From Kosakonia oryzae (GTDB lineage Bacteria; Pseudomonadota; Gammaproteobacteria; Enterobacterales; Enterobacteriaceae), in the NCBI RefSeq assembly GCF_001658025.2, contig NZ_CP014007.2:1736001-1800000 (forward strand): a stretch of DNA of 64,000 nucleotides. Reading direction: 5' to 3'. Below are positions 18,946 to 29,458 of this stretch, piece after piece; the first letter of the stretch is position 1; every line of letters begins with the position of its first letter. A program made the translations under genes and the position numbers. The notes beneath the pieces are model-generated. The model made no database searches. It was not told the origin of the DNA and saw nothing but the letters and a program-made list of their open reading frames with translations.

Positions 18946-19653
18946 ATGCGACTTGATAAGTTTATCGCTCAGCAGCTTAGCGTCAGCCGGGCGATTGCCG
19001 GGCGTGAAATCCGCGCCAGCCGTGTTACCGTCGATGGCGACATCGTCAGAGATGCGGCCTTTAAACTGCAACCCGAGCACGAGGTTGAATACGAGGGCAA
19101 TACCCTGGTTCAGCAGAATGGCCCGCGCTATTTTATGCTGCATAAACCGGAAGGTTACGTCTGTTCTACCGACGATCCGGATCATCCCACCGTGCTCTAT
19201 TTCCTTGATGAGCCGGTTGCCCACAAGCTGCATGCCGCAGGGCGTCTGGATATCGACACAACCGGGCTGGTGCTGATGACCGATGATGGTCAGTGGTCGC
19301 ACCGCATTACTTCGCCACGCCATCACTGCGAAAAAACCTATCTGGTGACGCTCGAATCCCCGGTCAGCGAAGAGACGGCCGCGCAGTTTGCTCATGGCAT
19401 CCAGTTGCATAACGAGAAAGATCTCACCAAACCCGCAGTGCTGGAAGTCATCACCCCGACGCAGGTGCGCCTGACCATCAGTGAAGGTCGCTATCATCAG
19501 GTGAAACGCATGTTTGCGGCTGTCGGTAACCATGTCGTCGCGTTGCACCGCGAGCGGATCGGCGCGATTGTGCTGGATGAGGATCTGGCTCCCGGCGAGT
19601 ATCGGCCGCTGACAGCAGATGAAATCGCCAGCGTTGGCATGCCTTTTCGTTAA
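18946..19653 (+). CDS. rsuA: 16S rRNA pseudouridine(516) synthase
   Basis: RsuA makes the single pseudouridine of 16S rRNA (position 516 in E. coli numbering). The 235-residue protein has an N-terminal S4 RNA-binding domain ([20 protein letters not shown]) and the catalytic domain with GRLDIDTTG, whose Asp102 is the nucleophile. [14 protein letters not shown] lies further on. The start chosen gives the family N terminus MRLDKF and the usual length (231 in E. coli). Upstream codons in frame have no family match. Followed after 15 bases by bcr. Confidence 0.95.
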   Translation: MRLDKFIAQQLSVSRAIAGREIRASRVTVDGDIVRDAAFKLQPEHEVEYEGNTLVQQNGPRYFMLHKPEGYVCSTDDPDHPTVLYFLDEPVAHKLHAAGRLDIDTTGLVLMTDDGQWSHRITSPRHHCEKTYLVTLESPVSEETAAQFAHGIQLHNEKDLTKPAVLEVITPTQVRLTISEGRYHQVKRMFAAVGNHVVALHRERIGAIVLDEDLAPGEYRPLTADEIASVGMPFR

Positions 19654-19668
19654 TTTCAGGAGATCTTC

Positions 19669-20862
19669 GTGACCAGCAGGCCACACTCTTCACTGAGTAT
19701 TGTGTTCATTCTTGGCCTGTTGGCCATGCTGATGCCGTTATCCATCGATATGTATCTGCCGGCACTGCCGGTGATCGCCGAGCAGTTTGGCGTCCCGGCA
19801 GGCAGCGCGCAGATGACCCTCAGCACCTATATTCTGGGGTTCGCGGTGGGGCAGTTGCTGTACGGGCCGATGGCCGACAGCATCGGGCGTAAGCCGGTTA
19901 TTCTCGGTGGTACGCTGATCTTTGCCGCCGCGGCTGTGGCTTGCGCACTGGCGCAGAGCATCGAACAACTGATCGCCATGCGCTTTTTCCACGGTCTGGC
20001 GGCAGCGGCATCGAGCGTGGTGATCAACGCCCTGATGCGCGATATCTACCCGCGTGAGGAGTTCTCGCGCATGATGTCGTTTGTCATGCTGGTCACCACT
20101 ATTGCGCCATTGCTGGCACCAATGGTCGGCGGCGCGGTGCTGGTCTGGTTTAGCTGGCATGTTATTTTCTGGATCCTGGCGATTGCCGCGCTGCTGGCGT
20201 CGGTGATGATAATGCTGTTTATCCGCGAAACGCTGCCCGTCGAGAAACGCCATAAGTTTCACCTGCGCACCACCATTGGCAACTTTGCTTCACTGTTTCG
20301 TCACAAGCGCGTGCTGAGCTATATGCTGGCGAGCGGCTTCAGCTTTGCCGGAATGTTCTCCTTTCTCAGCGCCGGGCCGTTTGTCTATATCCAAATCAAC
20401 CACGTTTCACCGCAGAACTTTGGTTACTACTTTGCGCTGAATATTGTGTTCCTGTTTATCATGACGATTATCAACGGCCGTTTTGTGCGTCGTGTCGGCG
20501 CGCTGAACATGTTCCGCAGCGGATTGTGGATCCAGTTCACAATGGCTATCTGGATGGTGGCAACAGCCTTGTTGGGCGTGGGCTTCTGGACGCTGGTGCT
20601 CGGCGTGGCGGCATTTGTCGGCTGTGTATCGCTGGTGGCATCGAATGCAATGGCCGTCATTCTTGATGAATTCCCACATATGGCAGGAACGGCCTCGTCG
20701 CTGGCGGGCACGTTCCGTTTCGGCATTGGCGCGATTGTCGGCGCATTGTTGTCGATGGCGACCTTTAACACCGCCTGGCCAATGATTTGGTCGATCACCT
20801 TTTGTGCGACCAGCTCAATCCTCTTTTACCTCTACGCCAGCCGTCCAAAGAAACCTGCCTGA
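19669..20862 (+). CDS. bcr: Bcr MFS multidrug/bicyclomycin efflux pump
   Basis: Bcr is a 12-helix proton antiporter of the DHA1 family that exports bicyclomycin, sulfonamides, tetracycline and L-cysteine in E. coli. The 397-residue protein has the start-proximal motif [14 protein letters not shown], motif A-like [14 protein letters not shown], and motif C region [10 protein letters not shown]. The start is GTG (read as Met) with AGGAG 8 bases upstream; this matches the E. coli N terminus M-T-x-R-x-H-S-S. Close spacing to rsuA (15 bases) suggests co-transcription. A terminator follows. Confidence 0.96.
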   Translation: MTSRPHSSLSIVFILGLLAMLMPLSIDMYLPALPVIAEQFGVPAGSAQMTLSTYILGFAVGQLLYGPMADSIGRKPVILGGTLIFAAAAVACALAQSIEQLIAMRFFHGLAAAASSVVINALMRDIYPREEFSRMMSFVMLVTTIAPLLAPMVGGAVLVWFSWHVIFWILAIAALLASVMIMLFIRETLPVEKRHKFHLRTTIGNFASLFRHKRVLSYMLASGFSFAGMFSFLSAGPFVYIQINHVSPQNFGYYFALNIVFLFIMTIINGRFVRRVGALNMFRSGLWIQFTMAIWMVATALLGVGFWTLVLGVAAFVGCVSLVASNAMAVILDEFPHMAGTASSLAGTFRFGIGAIVGALLSMATFNTAWPMIWSITFCATSSILFYLYASRPKKPA

Positions 20863-20871
20863 ATCCTCGCC

Positions 20872-20900
20872 AAAGGGAGCGTGAAAACGTTCCCTTTTTT
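20872..20900 (+). terminator. bcr terminator
   Basis: AAGGGAGCGT-GAAA-ACGTTCCCTT with one bulge/mismatch, then TTTT, just after the bcr stop. Confidence 0.75.
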
Positions 20901-21200
20901 GATGCATGTCAACCAGAAACGACATACATCCGCCCGCAATTGTTTATTTTATGTAAAATCAAATAGTGTAAAAAGTCACACCATTGTAGTGAAAAAGGTT
21001 GAGTTAGATCTCAGAAACGGGTACATATAGCGCGAAACAGGGTTCGTTGCTTACTCATTAAAACCCAGATAAATGAGCAGCCAGCCCATACGCTGCGCGG
21101 GATGTGGCCTTTTCTGCGTAGTTGACAAGATGAATTGTCAATAGTGTGTTAATATAGATGTGAAATATTTGTGAAGTGTAAGTGCTTCTGGGGAAAGAAA
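20901..21200 (+). promoter_or_regulatory. yejG upstream region with inverted repeat
   Basis: This 300-base gap has no gene. A 7-bp perfect inverted repeat TTGACAA-GATGAA-TTGTCAA stands at 21122-21141, and its left arm includes a consensus -35 hexamer. AT-rich blocks at 20935-20975 could be an upstream promoter element. I cannot assign a -10 with confidence. Confidence 0.4.
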
Positions 21201-21545
21201 GTGAATACATTACAGCTCTCCATCATCCATCGTCTGCCCCAGTCTTATCGCTGGCTGGATGGTTTTGCAGGCGCGAAAGTTGAACCGATTCCGCAAAATG
21301 GTCAGTCTGCGGAAGACACTCTTGTCGCCTTAAAACTGCTTAGTCCGGACGGTGATAATGCCTGGCCGGTGATGCATAAGCTCAGCCAGGCGTTAAGTGA
21401 TATTGAAGTGGATTGTTCCGTTCTGGAGTGCGAAGGGGAGCCGTGCCTGTTCGTCAACTGCCAGGATGAGTTCGCCGCGACCTGCCGCCTGAAAAACTTT
21501 GGCGTTGCCATCGCCGAACCCTTTTCCCGCCAAAACCCGTTCTGA
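21201..21545 (+). CDS. yejG: YejG conserved protein
   Basis: A 114-residue soluble protein of unknown function, conserved in Enterobacteriaceae and nearly identical in its C-terminal half to E. coli YejG ([31 protein letters not shown]). The start is taken as GTG at 21201, preceded by GGGGAAAG. This yields the family N terminus ([17 protein letters not shown]) and length; an in-frame ATG 30 bases earlier lacks a Shine-Dalgarno site and family support. Convergent with yejF; the ends are 3 bases apart. Confidence 0.88.
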   Translation: MNTLQLSIIHRLPQSYRWLDGFAGAKVEPIPQNGQSAEDTLVALKLLSPDGDNAWPVMHKLSQALSDIEVDCSVLECEGEPCLFVNCQDEFAATCRLKNFGVAIAEPFSRQNPF

Positions 21546-21548
21546 GCG

Positions 21549-23138
21549 TCAGCTTAATGACAATAGCTGACGTGTATACGCCTGTTCCGGCGCGCTAAAA
21601 ATACGCTGACATTCACCCTGCTCAACGACTTCGCCCTGCTTCAGCACAATGACCTGATGACATAACGCGCGGATCACCTGCAAATCGTGGCTGATGAAGA
21701 TATACGCCAGCCGGTGCGTTTGCTGTAAAGACTTGAGCAACGTAAGAATCTGCGCCTGCACGGTGCGATCCAGCGATGAAGTGGGTTCATCCAGAATGAT
21801 CAGTTCCGGTTTCAGGATTAGCGCGCGGGCAATCGCAATGCGCTGGCGCTGGCCGCCGGAAAACTCGCCGGGAAAACGCCGCCGCGTTTCGGGATCCAGG
21901 CCCACTTCCTGCATCACCTCAATCACTCTTTGCTCGCGGGCATTGCGCGTTAATGCCGGATGATGCACCCGTAAACCCTCTTCGATAATTTGCTGTGCGT
22001 TGAGGCGAGGATTGAGCGCGGAATTGGGATCCTGAAATACCACCTGGATGCGATGGCGCACCGGCAGCATCTGCTGACGATTCCAGAGATGCAGCGGCTT
22101 CCCATCAAAAAAAATCGTGCCCTGCGAAGCCACCAGACGCAGCAACGCAAGGCCGGTTGTGCTTTTACCGGATCCCGATTCGCCTACCAGACCCAGCGTT
22201 TCACCCGCCCGCAGGGAAAAGTTGATATTCCGCACCACCTGATTATGCGCAACCACACGCTTAAAAATCCCTTTATGCACCGGGAAGCTGACACCGAGAT
22301 TTTGTACTTCCAGTAACGGCGGCGCATCGTCAGGCAGCGGAACGGGATCGCCCGATGGCTCGCTATTGAGCAACCGTTGGGTGTAGGGATGCGCTGGCGC
22401 GCTGAACAACGCCTGGGCGCTGTTTTGCTCGACGCAGCGACCGTTTTGCATCACGGCGACATTGTCTGCCAACTTGCGCACGATTCCCAAATCATGGGTG
22501 ATAAACAGCAGACCCATATTCAACTCGTCGCGCAGTTCGCGCAGCAGCTTCAGGATTTGCGCCTGCACGGTAACATCCAGCGCGGTGGTGGGTTCGTCAG
22601 CAATCAGCAGCTCCGGGCGCGTCAACAGCGCCATGGCGATCATCACGCGCTGGCGTTCGCCACCGGAAAATTGATGTGGGAAATCCCCTAAACGCTGGCG
22701 TGCGTTTCGTATTCCGACCCGATCCAGGCAATCGAGGATCTCCGCGCGCGCGGCTTCACGACGCATACCCCGGTGCAGCGACAGCACCTCATAAAGCTGT
22801 TTTTCCAGCGTATGTAGCGGATTAAGCGACACCATCGGTTCCTGGAAAATCATGGCGATGGTATTGCCGCGCACACCGCGAAGCGTGCGTTCACTGGCAT
22901 GCAGCAGCGACTCGCCGTGGAACAAAATATCACCAGCAGGATAAACCACCGGCGGCGAGGGCAGCAGACGCAGGATCGACAGTGCACTGACACTTTTGCC
23001 GGAGCCGGATTCGCCCACCAGCGCCAGCGTTTCACCGGCTTCGATACGCAAGGAGAGATCGCTGACGACGGTGCGTAACGTCTGTTGCTGACGAAAAGCA
23101 ATAGAGAGGGAATCGATGGAGAGCAGGGGAGTGGCCAT
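21549..23138 (-). CDS. yejF: YejF ATPase of the peptide/microcin C ABC importer
   Basis: YejF is the double ATPase of YejABEF, which imports oligopeptides and the Trojan-horse peptide-nucleotide microcin C. The 529-residue protein carries two complete ABC domains. Walker A GESGSGKS appears near residues 40 and 320, signatures FSGGERQR and FSGGQRQR, and Walker [13 protein letters not shown] and [12 protein letters not shown]. It is the last gene of yejABEF, two bases after yejE. A single polypeptide replaces the OppD/OppF pair of related importers. Confidence 0.96.
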   Translation of the reverse strand: MATPLLSIDSLSIAFRQQQTLRTVVSDLSLRIEAGETLALVGESGSGKSVSALSILRLLPSPPVVYPAGDILFHGESLLHASERTLRGVRGNTIAMIFQEPMVSLNPLHTLEKQLYEVLSLHRGMRREAARAEILDCLDRVGIRNARQRLGDFPHQFSGGERQRVMIAMALLTRPELLIADEPTTALDVTVQAQILKLLRELRDELNMGLLFITHDLGIVRKLADNVAVMQNGRCVEQNSAQALFSAPAHPYTQRLLNSEPSGDPVPLPDDAPPLLEVQNLGVSFPVHKGIFKRVVAHNQVVRNINFSLRAGETLGLVGESGSGKSTTGLALLRLVASQGTIFFDGKPLHLWNRQQMLPVRHRIQVVFQDPNSALNPRLNAQQIIEEGLRVHHPALTRNAREQRVIEVMQEVGLDPETRRRFPGEFSGGQRQRIAIARALILKPELIILDEPTSSLDRTVQAQILTLLKSLQQTHRLAYIFISHDLQVIRALCHQVIVLKQGEVVEQGECQRIFSAPEQAYTRQLLSLS

Positions 23139-23140
23139 GG

Positions 23141-24166
23141 TTACACCGCCTTGTTCGGATCAAATGCGTCCCGCACCGCTTCGCCGATAAAAATCAACAG
23201 CGAGAGCAGCAGGGCGGTGGAGACAAACGCGGCGATCCCCAGCCACGGCGCCTGTAAGTTATTTTTTCCCTGTAGCAGCAACTCGCCCAGCGACGGTGAG
23301 CCAAGCGGCAAACCAAAGCCGAGGAAATCCAGCGAAGTCAGCGTTCCTACTGAGCCGCAAAGTACGAACGGCAGCAATGTCAGGGTGGCGACCATCGCAT
23401 TAGGCAACATATGGCGCAGCATAATCGCCCGATCGCTAACCCCTAGCGCCTGGGCGGCTCGGATATAGTCAAAATTCCGCGTGCGCAGAAATTCCGCGCG
23501 GACCACACTGACCAGCGTCATCCAGCCGAACAACACAGTGATGCCCAACAGCCACCAGAAGCCTGGCTGGATCACGCTGGAGAGCAAAATAATTAAAAAG
23601 AGCGTTGGCAGACCGGACCAGACTTCAATAAAACGCTGGCCGAGCAGATCGATTTTACCGCCGTAATAGCCCTGTAATGCGCCGGCCAGGATGCCAATCA
23701 CACTGGTACAAAAGGTCAACATCAGGCCGAACAACAGCGAAATTCGCGTACCGTAGAGGATCCGCGCCAGAACGTCGCCGCCATTTGCATCGGTGCCAAG
23801 CCAGTTCTGTGCTGAAGGCGGCGAGGGAAAGGGCGTAGTAGTCGCATAGTTAATGCTGCGCGCGCCGAATCGCACCGGCGCCCACAACGCCCAGCCGTGC
23901 TCTTCAAGCTGCTTTTTCAGCCACGGATCCTGATAATCCGCTGCGGTGGCCAGTGGGCCGCCAAAATCACTTTCACTGTAATTTTTCACCAGTGGCACAT
24001 ACCAGTGCCCTTCATAACGCACCAGCAGTGGCCGGTCATTCGCCACCAGTTCGGCAAACAGGCTCAGAATAAAAATGGTTAAAAAGATCCACAGCGACCA
24101 GTAACCGCGACGGTTATGGCGAAAGCGCTCCCAGCGCATCTGGTTGACATAGCTAAGTTGCAACAT
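23141..24166 (-). CDS. yejE: YejE permease of the peptide/microcin C ABC importer
   Basis: Inner-membrane permease (341 residues) with the OppC-type N-terminal helix (LWIFLTIFILSLFAELVAND). A periplasmic loop follows, then the BPD_transp_1 core with the EAA loop (RAAQALGVSDRAIMLRHMLPNA) that contacts YejF. The start codon overlaps the yejB stop by one base (TGATG), indicating translational coupling inside yejABEF. Confidence 0.95.
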   Translation of the reverse strand: MLQLSYVNQMRWERFRHNRRGYWSLWIFLTIFILSLFAELVANDRPLLVRYEGHWYVPLVKNYSESDFGGPLATAADYQDPWLKKQLEEHGWALWAPVRFGARSINYATTTPFPSPPSAQNWLGTDANGGDVLARILYGTRISLLFGLMLTFCTSVIGILAGALQGYYGGKIDLLGQRFIEVWSGLPTLFLIILLSSVIQPGFWWLLGITVLFGWMTLVSVVRAEFLRTRNFDYIRAAQALGVSDRAIMLRHMLPNAMVATLTLLPFVLCGSVGTLTSLDFLGFGLPLGSPSLGELLLQGKNNLQAPWLGIAAFVSTALLLSLLIFIGEAVRDAFDPNKAV

Positions 24167-25266
24167 CAGCGTCCCTCGAAATCGATTCGCGGATCCACCA
24201 GCGTATAGGTGATATCACTGAGGATATTCAGCAGCAGGCCGATCAGAGAGAAAATATAGAGTGTGCCAAACATGACCGGGTAATCCCGCGAGAGCGTGGC
24301 TTCATAGCCCAGCAGGCCAAGACCGTTAAGCGAAAAAATCACTTCAATCAATAGCGAGCCGGTAAAAAACATGCTGATAAAGGTGGCCGGAAAACCGGCA
24401 ATCACCAGCAGCATGGCGTTGCGAAACACGTGTTTGCGCATGATATTGCGCTCGCTGACGCCTTTGGCGCGAGCGGTAACCACATACTGTTTGCGGATCT
24501 CATCCAGAAAGGAGTTCTTGGTCAGCATCGTCAGCGCGGCTAAGCCGCCAATCACCGAGGCCAGTACCGGCAGAGTGATATGCCACAAATAGTCGGTAAT
24601 TTTTTGATACCAGGGCAGCGTGTCGAAATTTGTCGAGACCAGTCCGCGAAGCGGGAAAATATCGTAATAGCTGCCGCCGGAAAAAAAGATAATCAGCAGG
24701 ATCGCGAACAGGAAAGAGGGGATTGAATAGCCAACGATGATGACCGCACTGCTCCAGATGTCGAAACGGCTGCCGTTGTAGACTGCTTTGCGAATGCCGA
24801 GCGGTATCGACACCAGATAGACGATCAGCATTGCCCACAGGCTGACAGAGATAGAAACCGGCAGGCTGTCTTTAATCAATTGCAGCACTGAGGCGCTGCG
24901 AAACAGGCTGTCACCGAAGTCGAAGCGTATATAGTCCCACAGCATTTTGAAGTAGCGCTGGTACAGCGGCTTATCAAAACCATAGCGCTTTTTGATCTCT
25001 TCAATGACTTGCGGATCGAGGCCGCGCCCGCCGCGATAGTGGCTGTCATTACTGAGGGCATCGCCCACGCCGGTTCGTGCATGGGTCGCGCCCATACCAC
25101 CTGCACCGCTACCGGGCAATGCGTTACGATCGCCAAACTCAATTGCGGCAATGGCCTGATCGACCGGGCCGCCAGGGGCAATCTGCACAATGAAAAAGTT
25201 AATGGTGATAATGGCCCAGAGAGTGGGAATTATCAGCAGTAAGCGGCGAATGATATAGGCGCCCAT
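24166..25266 (-). CDS. yejB: YejB permease of the peptide/microcin C ABC importer
   Basis: OppB-type inner-membrane permease (366 residues). The N-terminal helix motif ([22 protein letters not shown]) is followed by a periplasmic insertion at about residues 40-90, which is Gly/Ala-rich ([15 protein letters not shown]). The transmembrane core has the EAA loop [20 protein letters not shown]. Pairs with YejE to form the channel. It lies 9 bases after yejA on the same strand. Confidence 0.95.
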   Translation of the reverse strand: MGAYIIRRLLLIIPTLWAIITINFFIVQIAPGGPVDQAIAAIEFGDRNALPGSGAGGMGATHARTGVGDALSNDSHYRGGRGLDPQVIEEIKKRYGFDKPLYQRYFKMLWDYIRFDFGDSLFRSASVLQLIKDSLPVSISVSLWAMLIVYLVSIPLGIRKAVYNGSRFDIWSSAVIIVGYSIPSFLFAILLIIFFSGGSYYDIFPLRGLVSTNFDTLPWYQKITDYLWHITLPVLASVIGGLAALTMLTKNSFLDEIRKQYVVTARAKGVSERNIMRKHVFRNAMLLVIAGFPATFISMFFTGSLLIEVIFSLNGLGLLGYEATLSRDYPVMFGTLYIFSLIGLLLNILSDITYTLVDPRIDFEGR

Positions 25267-25275
25267 TCGGTCTCC

Positions 25276-27084
25276 TTAACGTCTGGCTGCTGGCAATTTT
25301 GCCGCTTTATTTACGTCATACCACCAGGTATCAAAACCCAGGGAGTAGAGGGGGCGAACGCCTGGCATCGAGAATTTATCCCACCAGGCGATGCGATCGG
25401 CCGACATATACCACATGGGCAGCATGTAATAATTCCAGGTCAGTACGCGATCCAGCGCGCGGCCAAGCGGCAGCAGTTTCTCTTTATTGCCTTGCCAGTG
25501 TGCGATCTGGGCGATCAGATTATCCACCGCCGGGTTTTTGACACCGGGCGCGTTATAGGAAGAGTCAATGTATTGCGAGCTCCAGGCAATTTGCAGATCC
25601 TCACTCGGCCACAATTGCGCCCGCCATACGCGTGGCATCATATCGTAATCGCGGCTGCGCAAGCGGCTGGTGGCCTGCGAGTTATCGACCTGGCGCACTT
25701 CCATATCGATGCCCAGGCGTGCGAGGCTGTGCTGGAACGGGAGCACCCATAAGGTATCGCCGCCGGAAGGCAGCAGCAGCTCAAAGGTGAAAGGCTGGCC
25801 GGTTTGCGCATTCACACGCCGCTGGTTTTTTAGCACCCAGCCCGCTTCCGTCAGCAGTTTGTCGGCTTTGAGCAGATTTGCCCGGTCATAACCGCTGCCG
25901 TCGGATTTTGCCGGTGTGTAAACGGAAGTGAAAACTTCTGGCGGTACTTGTGCTTTCAGCGGCGCCAGCAGGACTAATTCATCCGCATCGGGATAACTGC
26001 GCGCGGCGTATTCAGTATTCTGGAAATAGCTGTTAGCGCGGCTGTAGGCACCGTAAAACAGCGCTTTGTTCATCCATTCAAAATCAAAGGCCAGCGAGAT
26101 GGCTTCGCGGACGCGGCGATCGCTGAAGATTGGCCGCTGAATATTAAACGCCAGCCAGCGCGTATCCTGTGCTGATGCGTTCGGTTGTTCATCTTTAACT
26201 ATATAGCCATTGCTGAAGTTGCTGCCGGTATAGCGCGTAGCCCAGTTTTTGGCATCACTTTCGCTGCGCATATCGAATGCGCCCGCCTTAAAGGCTTCGA
26301 ACGCGACATTATCGTCGAGGTAGTAATCGTAACGGATCGAGTCGAAATTCCAGCGCCCGCGGTTAACCGGCAGATTCGCGCCCCAGTAATCCTTGACCCG
26401 ACTATAAGTAATGTACTGCCCCATGCGCCAGGCGCTGATGCGATAAGGACCGCTGCCCAGCGGTGGGTGCGAGAGTGGTTCATCCAGCCGGTGATCTTTC
26501 CAGAATTTTTCCGGCATCACTGGCAGCGTCAGCAGGCTAAGCATGCTCTCTTTACTGGGTTTCGCCAGCACAATGCGCACGGTCAACGGCGAAATCGCTT
26601 TCACCGTCGTTCCTTTGTAGACCAGGCGAAATTGCGGCACGCCTTCGGTCATAAATTTTTGAAAGGTAAAAGCCACATCGCTGGCGCGGATGGGTGAGCC
26701 GTCGTGAAATGTCGCGCGGGGGTTCAGCGAGACCTCCATCCAGGAGAAGTCGTCAGCATAGCGGGCCATTTCTGCCACCAACGGGTAGTAACTGCCGGGT
26801 TCATCATCGGAGGTGGTAAACAGGGAATCGTACAGCGACTCAGTGCGGACTGCGGCGTTTCCCCGCATGGCAAAACGGTTGAAGTTATCGAAGGTGCCAA
26901 TCACTGACAGCATCGCATTCCCGCCTTTCGGTGCGGCAGGATTCACATAGTCAAAATGGGTAAAGTTGATGGCGTATTTAGGCTCGCCGATCACGGCAAA
27001 TGAGTCGCTCTCTTTAATGATCTGGGCCTGGCAAGCCAGCGTGGCAAACGCCAGCACGAAAGCTGAAATACGCAAAAACTTCAT
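25276..27084 (-). CDS. yejA: YejA periplasmic peptide-binding protein
   Basis: Solute-binding protein (602 residues, SBP_bac_5 family) that delivers peptides, and microcin C in E. coli, to YejBEF. A Sec signal peptide occupies the first 20 residues (MKFLRISAFVLAFATLACQA). Family stretches such as NPAAPKGGNAMLS, PLGSGPYRIS and NAPGVKNPAVDNLI follow. First gene of the yejABEF operon. Confidence 0.95.
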   Translation of the reverse strand: MKFLRISAFVLAFATLACQAQIIKESDSFAVIGEPKYAINFTHFDYVNPAAPKGGNAMLSVIGTFDNFNRFAMRGNAAVRTESLYDSLFTTSDDEPGSYYPLVAEMARYADDFSWMEVSLNPRATFHDGSPIRASDVAFTFQKFMTEGVPQFRLVYKGTTVKAISPLTVRIVLAKPSKESMLSLLTLPVMPEKFWKDHRLDEPLSHPPLGSGPYRISAWRMGQYITYSRVKDYWGANLPVNRGRWNFDSIRYDYYLDDNVAFEAFKAGAFDMRSESDAKNWATRYTGSNFSNGYIVKDEQPNASAQDTRWLAFNIQRPIFSDRRVREAISLAFDFEWMNKALFYGAYSRANSYFQNTEYAARSYPDADELVLLAPLKAQVPPEVFTSVYTPAKSDGSGYDRANLLKADKLLTEAGWVLKNQRRVNAQTGQPFTFELLLPSGGDTLWVLPFQHSLARLGIDMEVRQVDNSQATSRLRSRDYDMMPRVWRAQLWPSEDLQIAWSSQYIDSSYNAPGVKNPAVDNLIAQIAHWQGNKEKLLPLGRALDRVLTWNYYMLPMWYMSADRIAWWDKFSMPGVRPLYSLGFDTWWYDVNKAAKLPAARR

Positions 27085-27179
27085 TCGCTGTGTTCCTGTG
27101 AACGGCGCAGCAGCAGGCGCCTTAACCTCTAATCATTGAATAATAAGGGAGGCCCGGCAGGTTGTGAAATAATTCGCGC

Positions 27180-28736
27180 CTATAGCCGGGCGGAAAATAG
27201 CGGCGGCTGCCATTCGGTAAACTGTTGTAGCGTCATCGGACGGCTAAAATAGTAGCCCTGCATATAGTGAACGCCATGTTCGCGCAGCCATCGGGCTTGC
27301 TCTGGCGTTTCAACACCTTCGGCGACCGTCAGCATATTCAGCTTTTTTGCCAGCGTCAGCACGGCATCAAGCACGGGCGACGTCACGGTTTCTGTGCCAA
27401 TGGCATTAACGAAGCCACGGTCGATTTTCAGATAATCCATTGTGAAGCGTTCCAGATAAATCAGCGCGCTGTGTCCGGTGCCGAAATCATCAATAGCCGT
27501 TTCGTAGCCCTCTTCACGGAGCTGCTCAAACCGCGCAGTCACTTCGTTAAAACGCAACATATCCCGCTCGGTGATCTCCAGTACGATACTGAAATGGTGA
27601 GCGGGGAGCGAACGCGATAGCTGGCGAATATCCTGCATAAAATGTTCATCTTGCAGGTGACCAGGGGCAATGTTAATGCCCAGTTTTGCCCCTTCGGGCA
27701 GCAGCGTCTTTAATCGCGGCGCATCGTGGGCGATTAAGCGGAACAGATGCTGCGTCAGCGGCACAATCAGTTGCTGGGCTTCTGCAAAATGAATAAATGC
27801 ATCCGGCGGGATTTCACCTGCCGTTGGATGCTTCCAGCGCATCAGAACTTCAACGCCGGTGACCTGCAAATTTTTCGCTTCCACCACCGGCTGGTAAACA
27901 ACATAGAATTGATCGCGCTTGATACCGGTCAGGATCTCGCGGCCAGGGGTGAGATTGTTTTGCAGAATATAGGCGGTCAGCAGGCCAAAAAGCATGCCGA
28001 AAGTCGCTCCAAGCAGCACGGCGAATTGAACATCCTCAGGCCGCCACTTTTCCGCATAGAGATAAAATTCGATGGGTGAACCTTCAATGTGCGTGGTTCG
28101 TATCGGCGGCGGGGTTATTGTGCTCAGGTCAACTAAACCGGGGGAAAAGGTGGAAACGGCACGATTGCCGATGCCCAGCGCCACGCCGGTCAGATCGGGG
28201 CGCTGCGAGGTATAGAGCATATAAGGCGTCAGATTGATGTTCAGCGTGGCGAGCACCCCGCGATTCTCGAGGAGCGGGCTACGAAACCAGACGGCGATGG
28301 CGGGTTTGTTCGGCATCATCGGTGTGCCGGGCAGTAACACCATATCCAGGTTTTTTGTCAGGTTGAGATCCGGTACCAGATCTTTCATTGCCATACTCAT
28401 CTCGCCGGTGGCCGATGAACAAAAGGCCCGCTGATCTTTTACCAGCAGAAACGCACGCACGTTAATCGTGAATGCGGCTCTGGAGGTCAGCGCGCCGACG
28501 ACGACAGGACACTCATCCAGCGTGAGCGGTTGCAGCGATTCTGCTGTTGTGCGTATTTCATTGAGATAGCCTGAGAGCCAGTGCTGAATGTTATTCACTA
28601 ATGCGGTATAGCGATCTTCGCGTTTATGTTGCTCCAGCCCCAATTGCAGTCCACCGACAATCAATGCAGCGAGTACGCCCGCGATCAGGCTTATCAATAT
28701 AATTTTGCGGTTCAGGGAAAAATAGCGGCTGAACAT
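27180..28736 (-). CDS. pdeN: PdeN (Rtn) membrane c-di-GMP phosphodiesterase
   Basis: A CSS-domain EAL phosphodiesterase of 518 residues, the same length as E. coli PdeN/Rtn. It has an N-terminal helix (about 10-30) and a periplasmic domain containing the literal CSS redox motif (AFCSSATGE). A second helix lies at about 240-260. The cytoplasmic EAL domain starts near 270, where the signature reads EVL (GVEVLMRWKHP), keeping the catalytic Glu. Downstream metal and catalytic motifs are present (NIAPGHL, EITERDM, IDDFGTG, KIDRGF, EGVET). The EVL form also occurs in E. coli PdeN. Activity should depend on the periplasmic disulfide state. Confidence 0.94.
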   Translation of the reverse strand: MFSRYFSLNRKIILISLIAGVLAALIVGGLQLGLEQHKREDRYTALVNNIQHWLSGYLNEIRTTAESLQPLTLDECPVVVGALTSRAAFTINVRAFLLVKDQRAFCSSATGEMSMAMKDLVPDLNLTKNLDMVLLPGTPMMPNKPAIAVWFRSPLLENRGVLATLNINLTPYMLYTSQRPDLTGVALGIGNRAVSTFSPGLVDLSTITPPPIRTTHIEGSPIEFYLYAEKWRPEDVQFAVLLGATFGMLFGLLTAYILQNNLTPGREILTGIKRDQFYVVYQPVVEAKNLQVTGVEVLMRWKHPTAGEIPPDAFIHFAEAQQLIVPLTQHLFRLIAHDAPRLKTLLPEGAKLGINIAPGHLQDEHFMQDIRQLSRSLPAHHFSIVLEITERDMLRFNEVTARFEQLREEGYETAIDDFGTGHSALIYLERFTMDYLKIDRGFVNAIGTETVTSPVLDAVLTLAKKLNMLTVAEGVETPEQARWLREHGVHYMQGYYFSRPMTLQQFTEWQPPLFSARL

Positions 28737-28826
28737 AGTGTGAGATCCATTCCAGGCGTTCAGAGATGCGGGAGCAATGTTGCCGGACTATAACTTGAAA
28801 AGAAGGGGATGGCACATAACAGGCAT

Positions 28827-28855
28827 AAAAAAACACCGCCGAAGCAGTGTTTTTA
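28827..28855 (-). terminator. mepS terminator
   Basis: On the minus strand AAAACACTGC-TTCG-GCGGTGTTTTTTT forms a UUCG-type hairpin with a T tract, 40 bases beyond the mepS stop. Confidence 0.85.
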
Positions 28856-28894
28856 GACTCAATGCCAGTTCAAGGGTAAACCGGCATTAAGCAA

Positions 28895-29458
28895 TTAGCT
28901 GCGTGTAAGGATGCGTCGCGCTTCGTTGTAGCGCTTCTTCCAGTAAGGCTCATCCATGCTGGAAATCATCACACCGTTGCTGGTGGAAGCATGAACAAAC
29001 TGGTTGTTGCCAATATAGATGCCAACGTGTCGGCCCGTTGAACCCGCCCTGAACAGAACCAGATCGCCTGTACGCAAACTGGTGCGCGAGATGGACTTAC
29101 CGGTTTCCTGCTGTTCCCATGTGGAACGCGGCAGTTCTAAACCAAACTGTTCACGGAAGGTGCGCTGCACGAAACCAGAACAGTCGATGCCTTTTTTGGT
29201 GTCGCCGCCAAGACGGTAGCGAACGCCTTTCCAGTCAGCGTATTGATCCATAATGCGGCTTTTTACGTCCAGATTACGAACCATATTTTCAAATTCATCC
29301 TGAGAGGTTTGCAGTGAAGAACTGTCTTCACCCACAGCAAGCGTCTCAGAATGCATGTTTTTTGCGGTATTTGTAGAACAAGCAGAGAGCAGTACCGCTA
29401 CTGCAATTGCAGGGATCGCCCGCAAGATATATCTCAAAATCGGCTGAGATTTGACCAT
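28895..29458 (-). CDS. mepS: MepS (Spr) murein DD-endopeptidase lipoprotein
   Basis: MepS cleaves D-Ala-mDAP crosslinks so that new peptidoglycan strands can be inserted, and it is controlled by Prc/NlpI proteolysis in E. coli. The 187-residue protein has lipobox LLSAC with Cys27 as the lipidated residue. The NlpC/P60 domain carries catalytic Cys93 (DCSGFV), His144 (RHVGIYIG) and His156 (FVHAS), numbered on the precursor. The mature N-terminal linker is short and flexible. Monocistronic, with its own terminator, in the E. coli order between pdeN and lpxT. Confidence 0.96.
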   Translation of the reverse strand: MVKSQPILRYILRAIPAIAVAVLLSACSTNTAKNMHSETLAVGEDSSSLQTSQDEFENMVRNLDVKSRIMDQYADWKGVRYRLGGDTKKGIDCSGFVQRTFREQFGLELPRSTWEQQETGKSISRTSLRTGDLVLFRAGSTGRHVGIYIGNNQFVHASTSNGVMISSMDEPYWKKRYNEARRILTRS

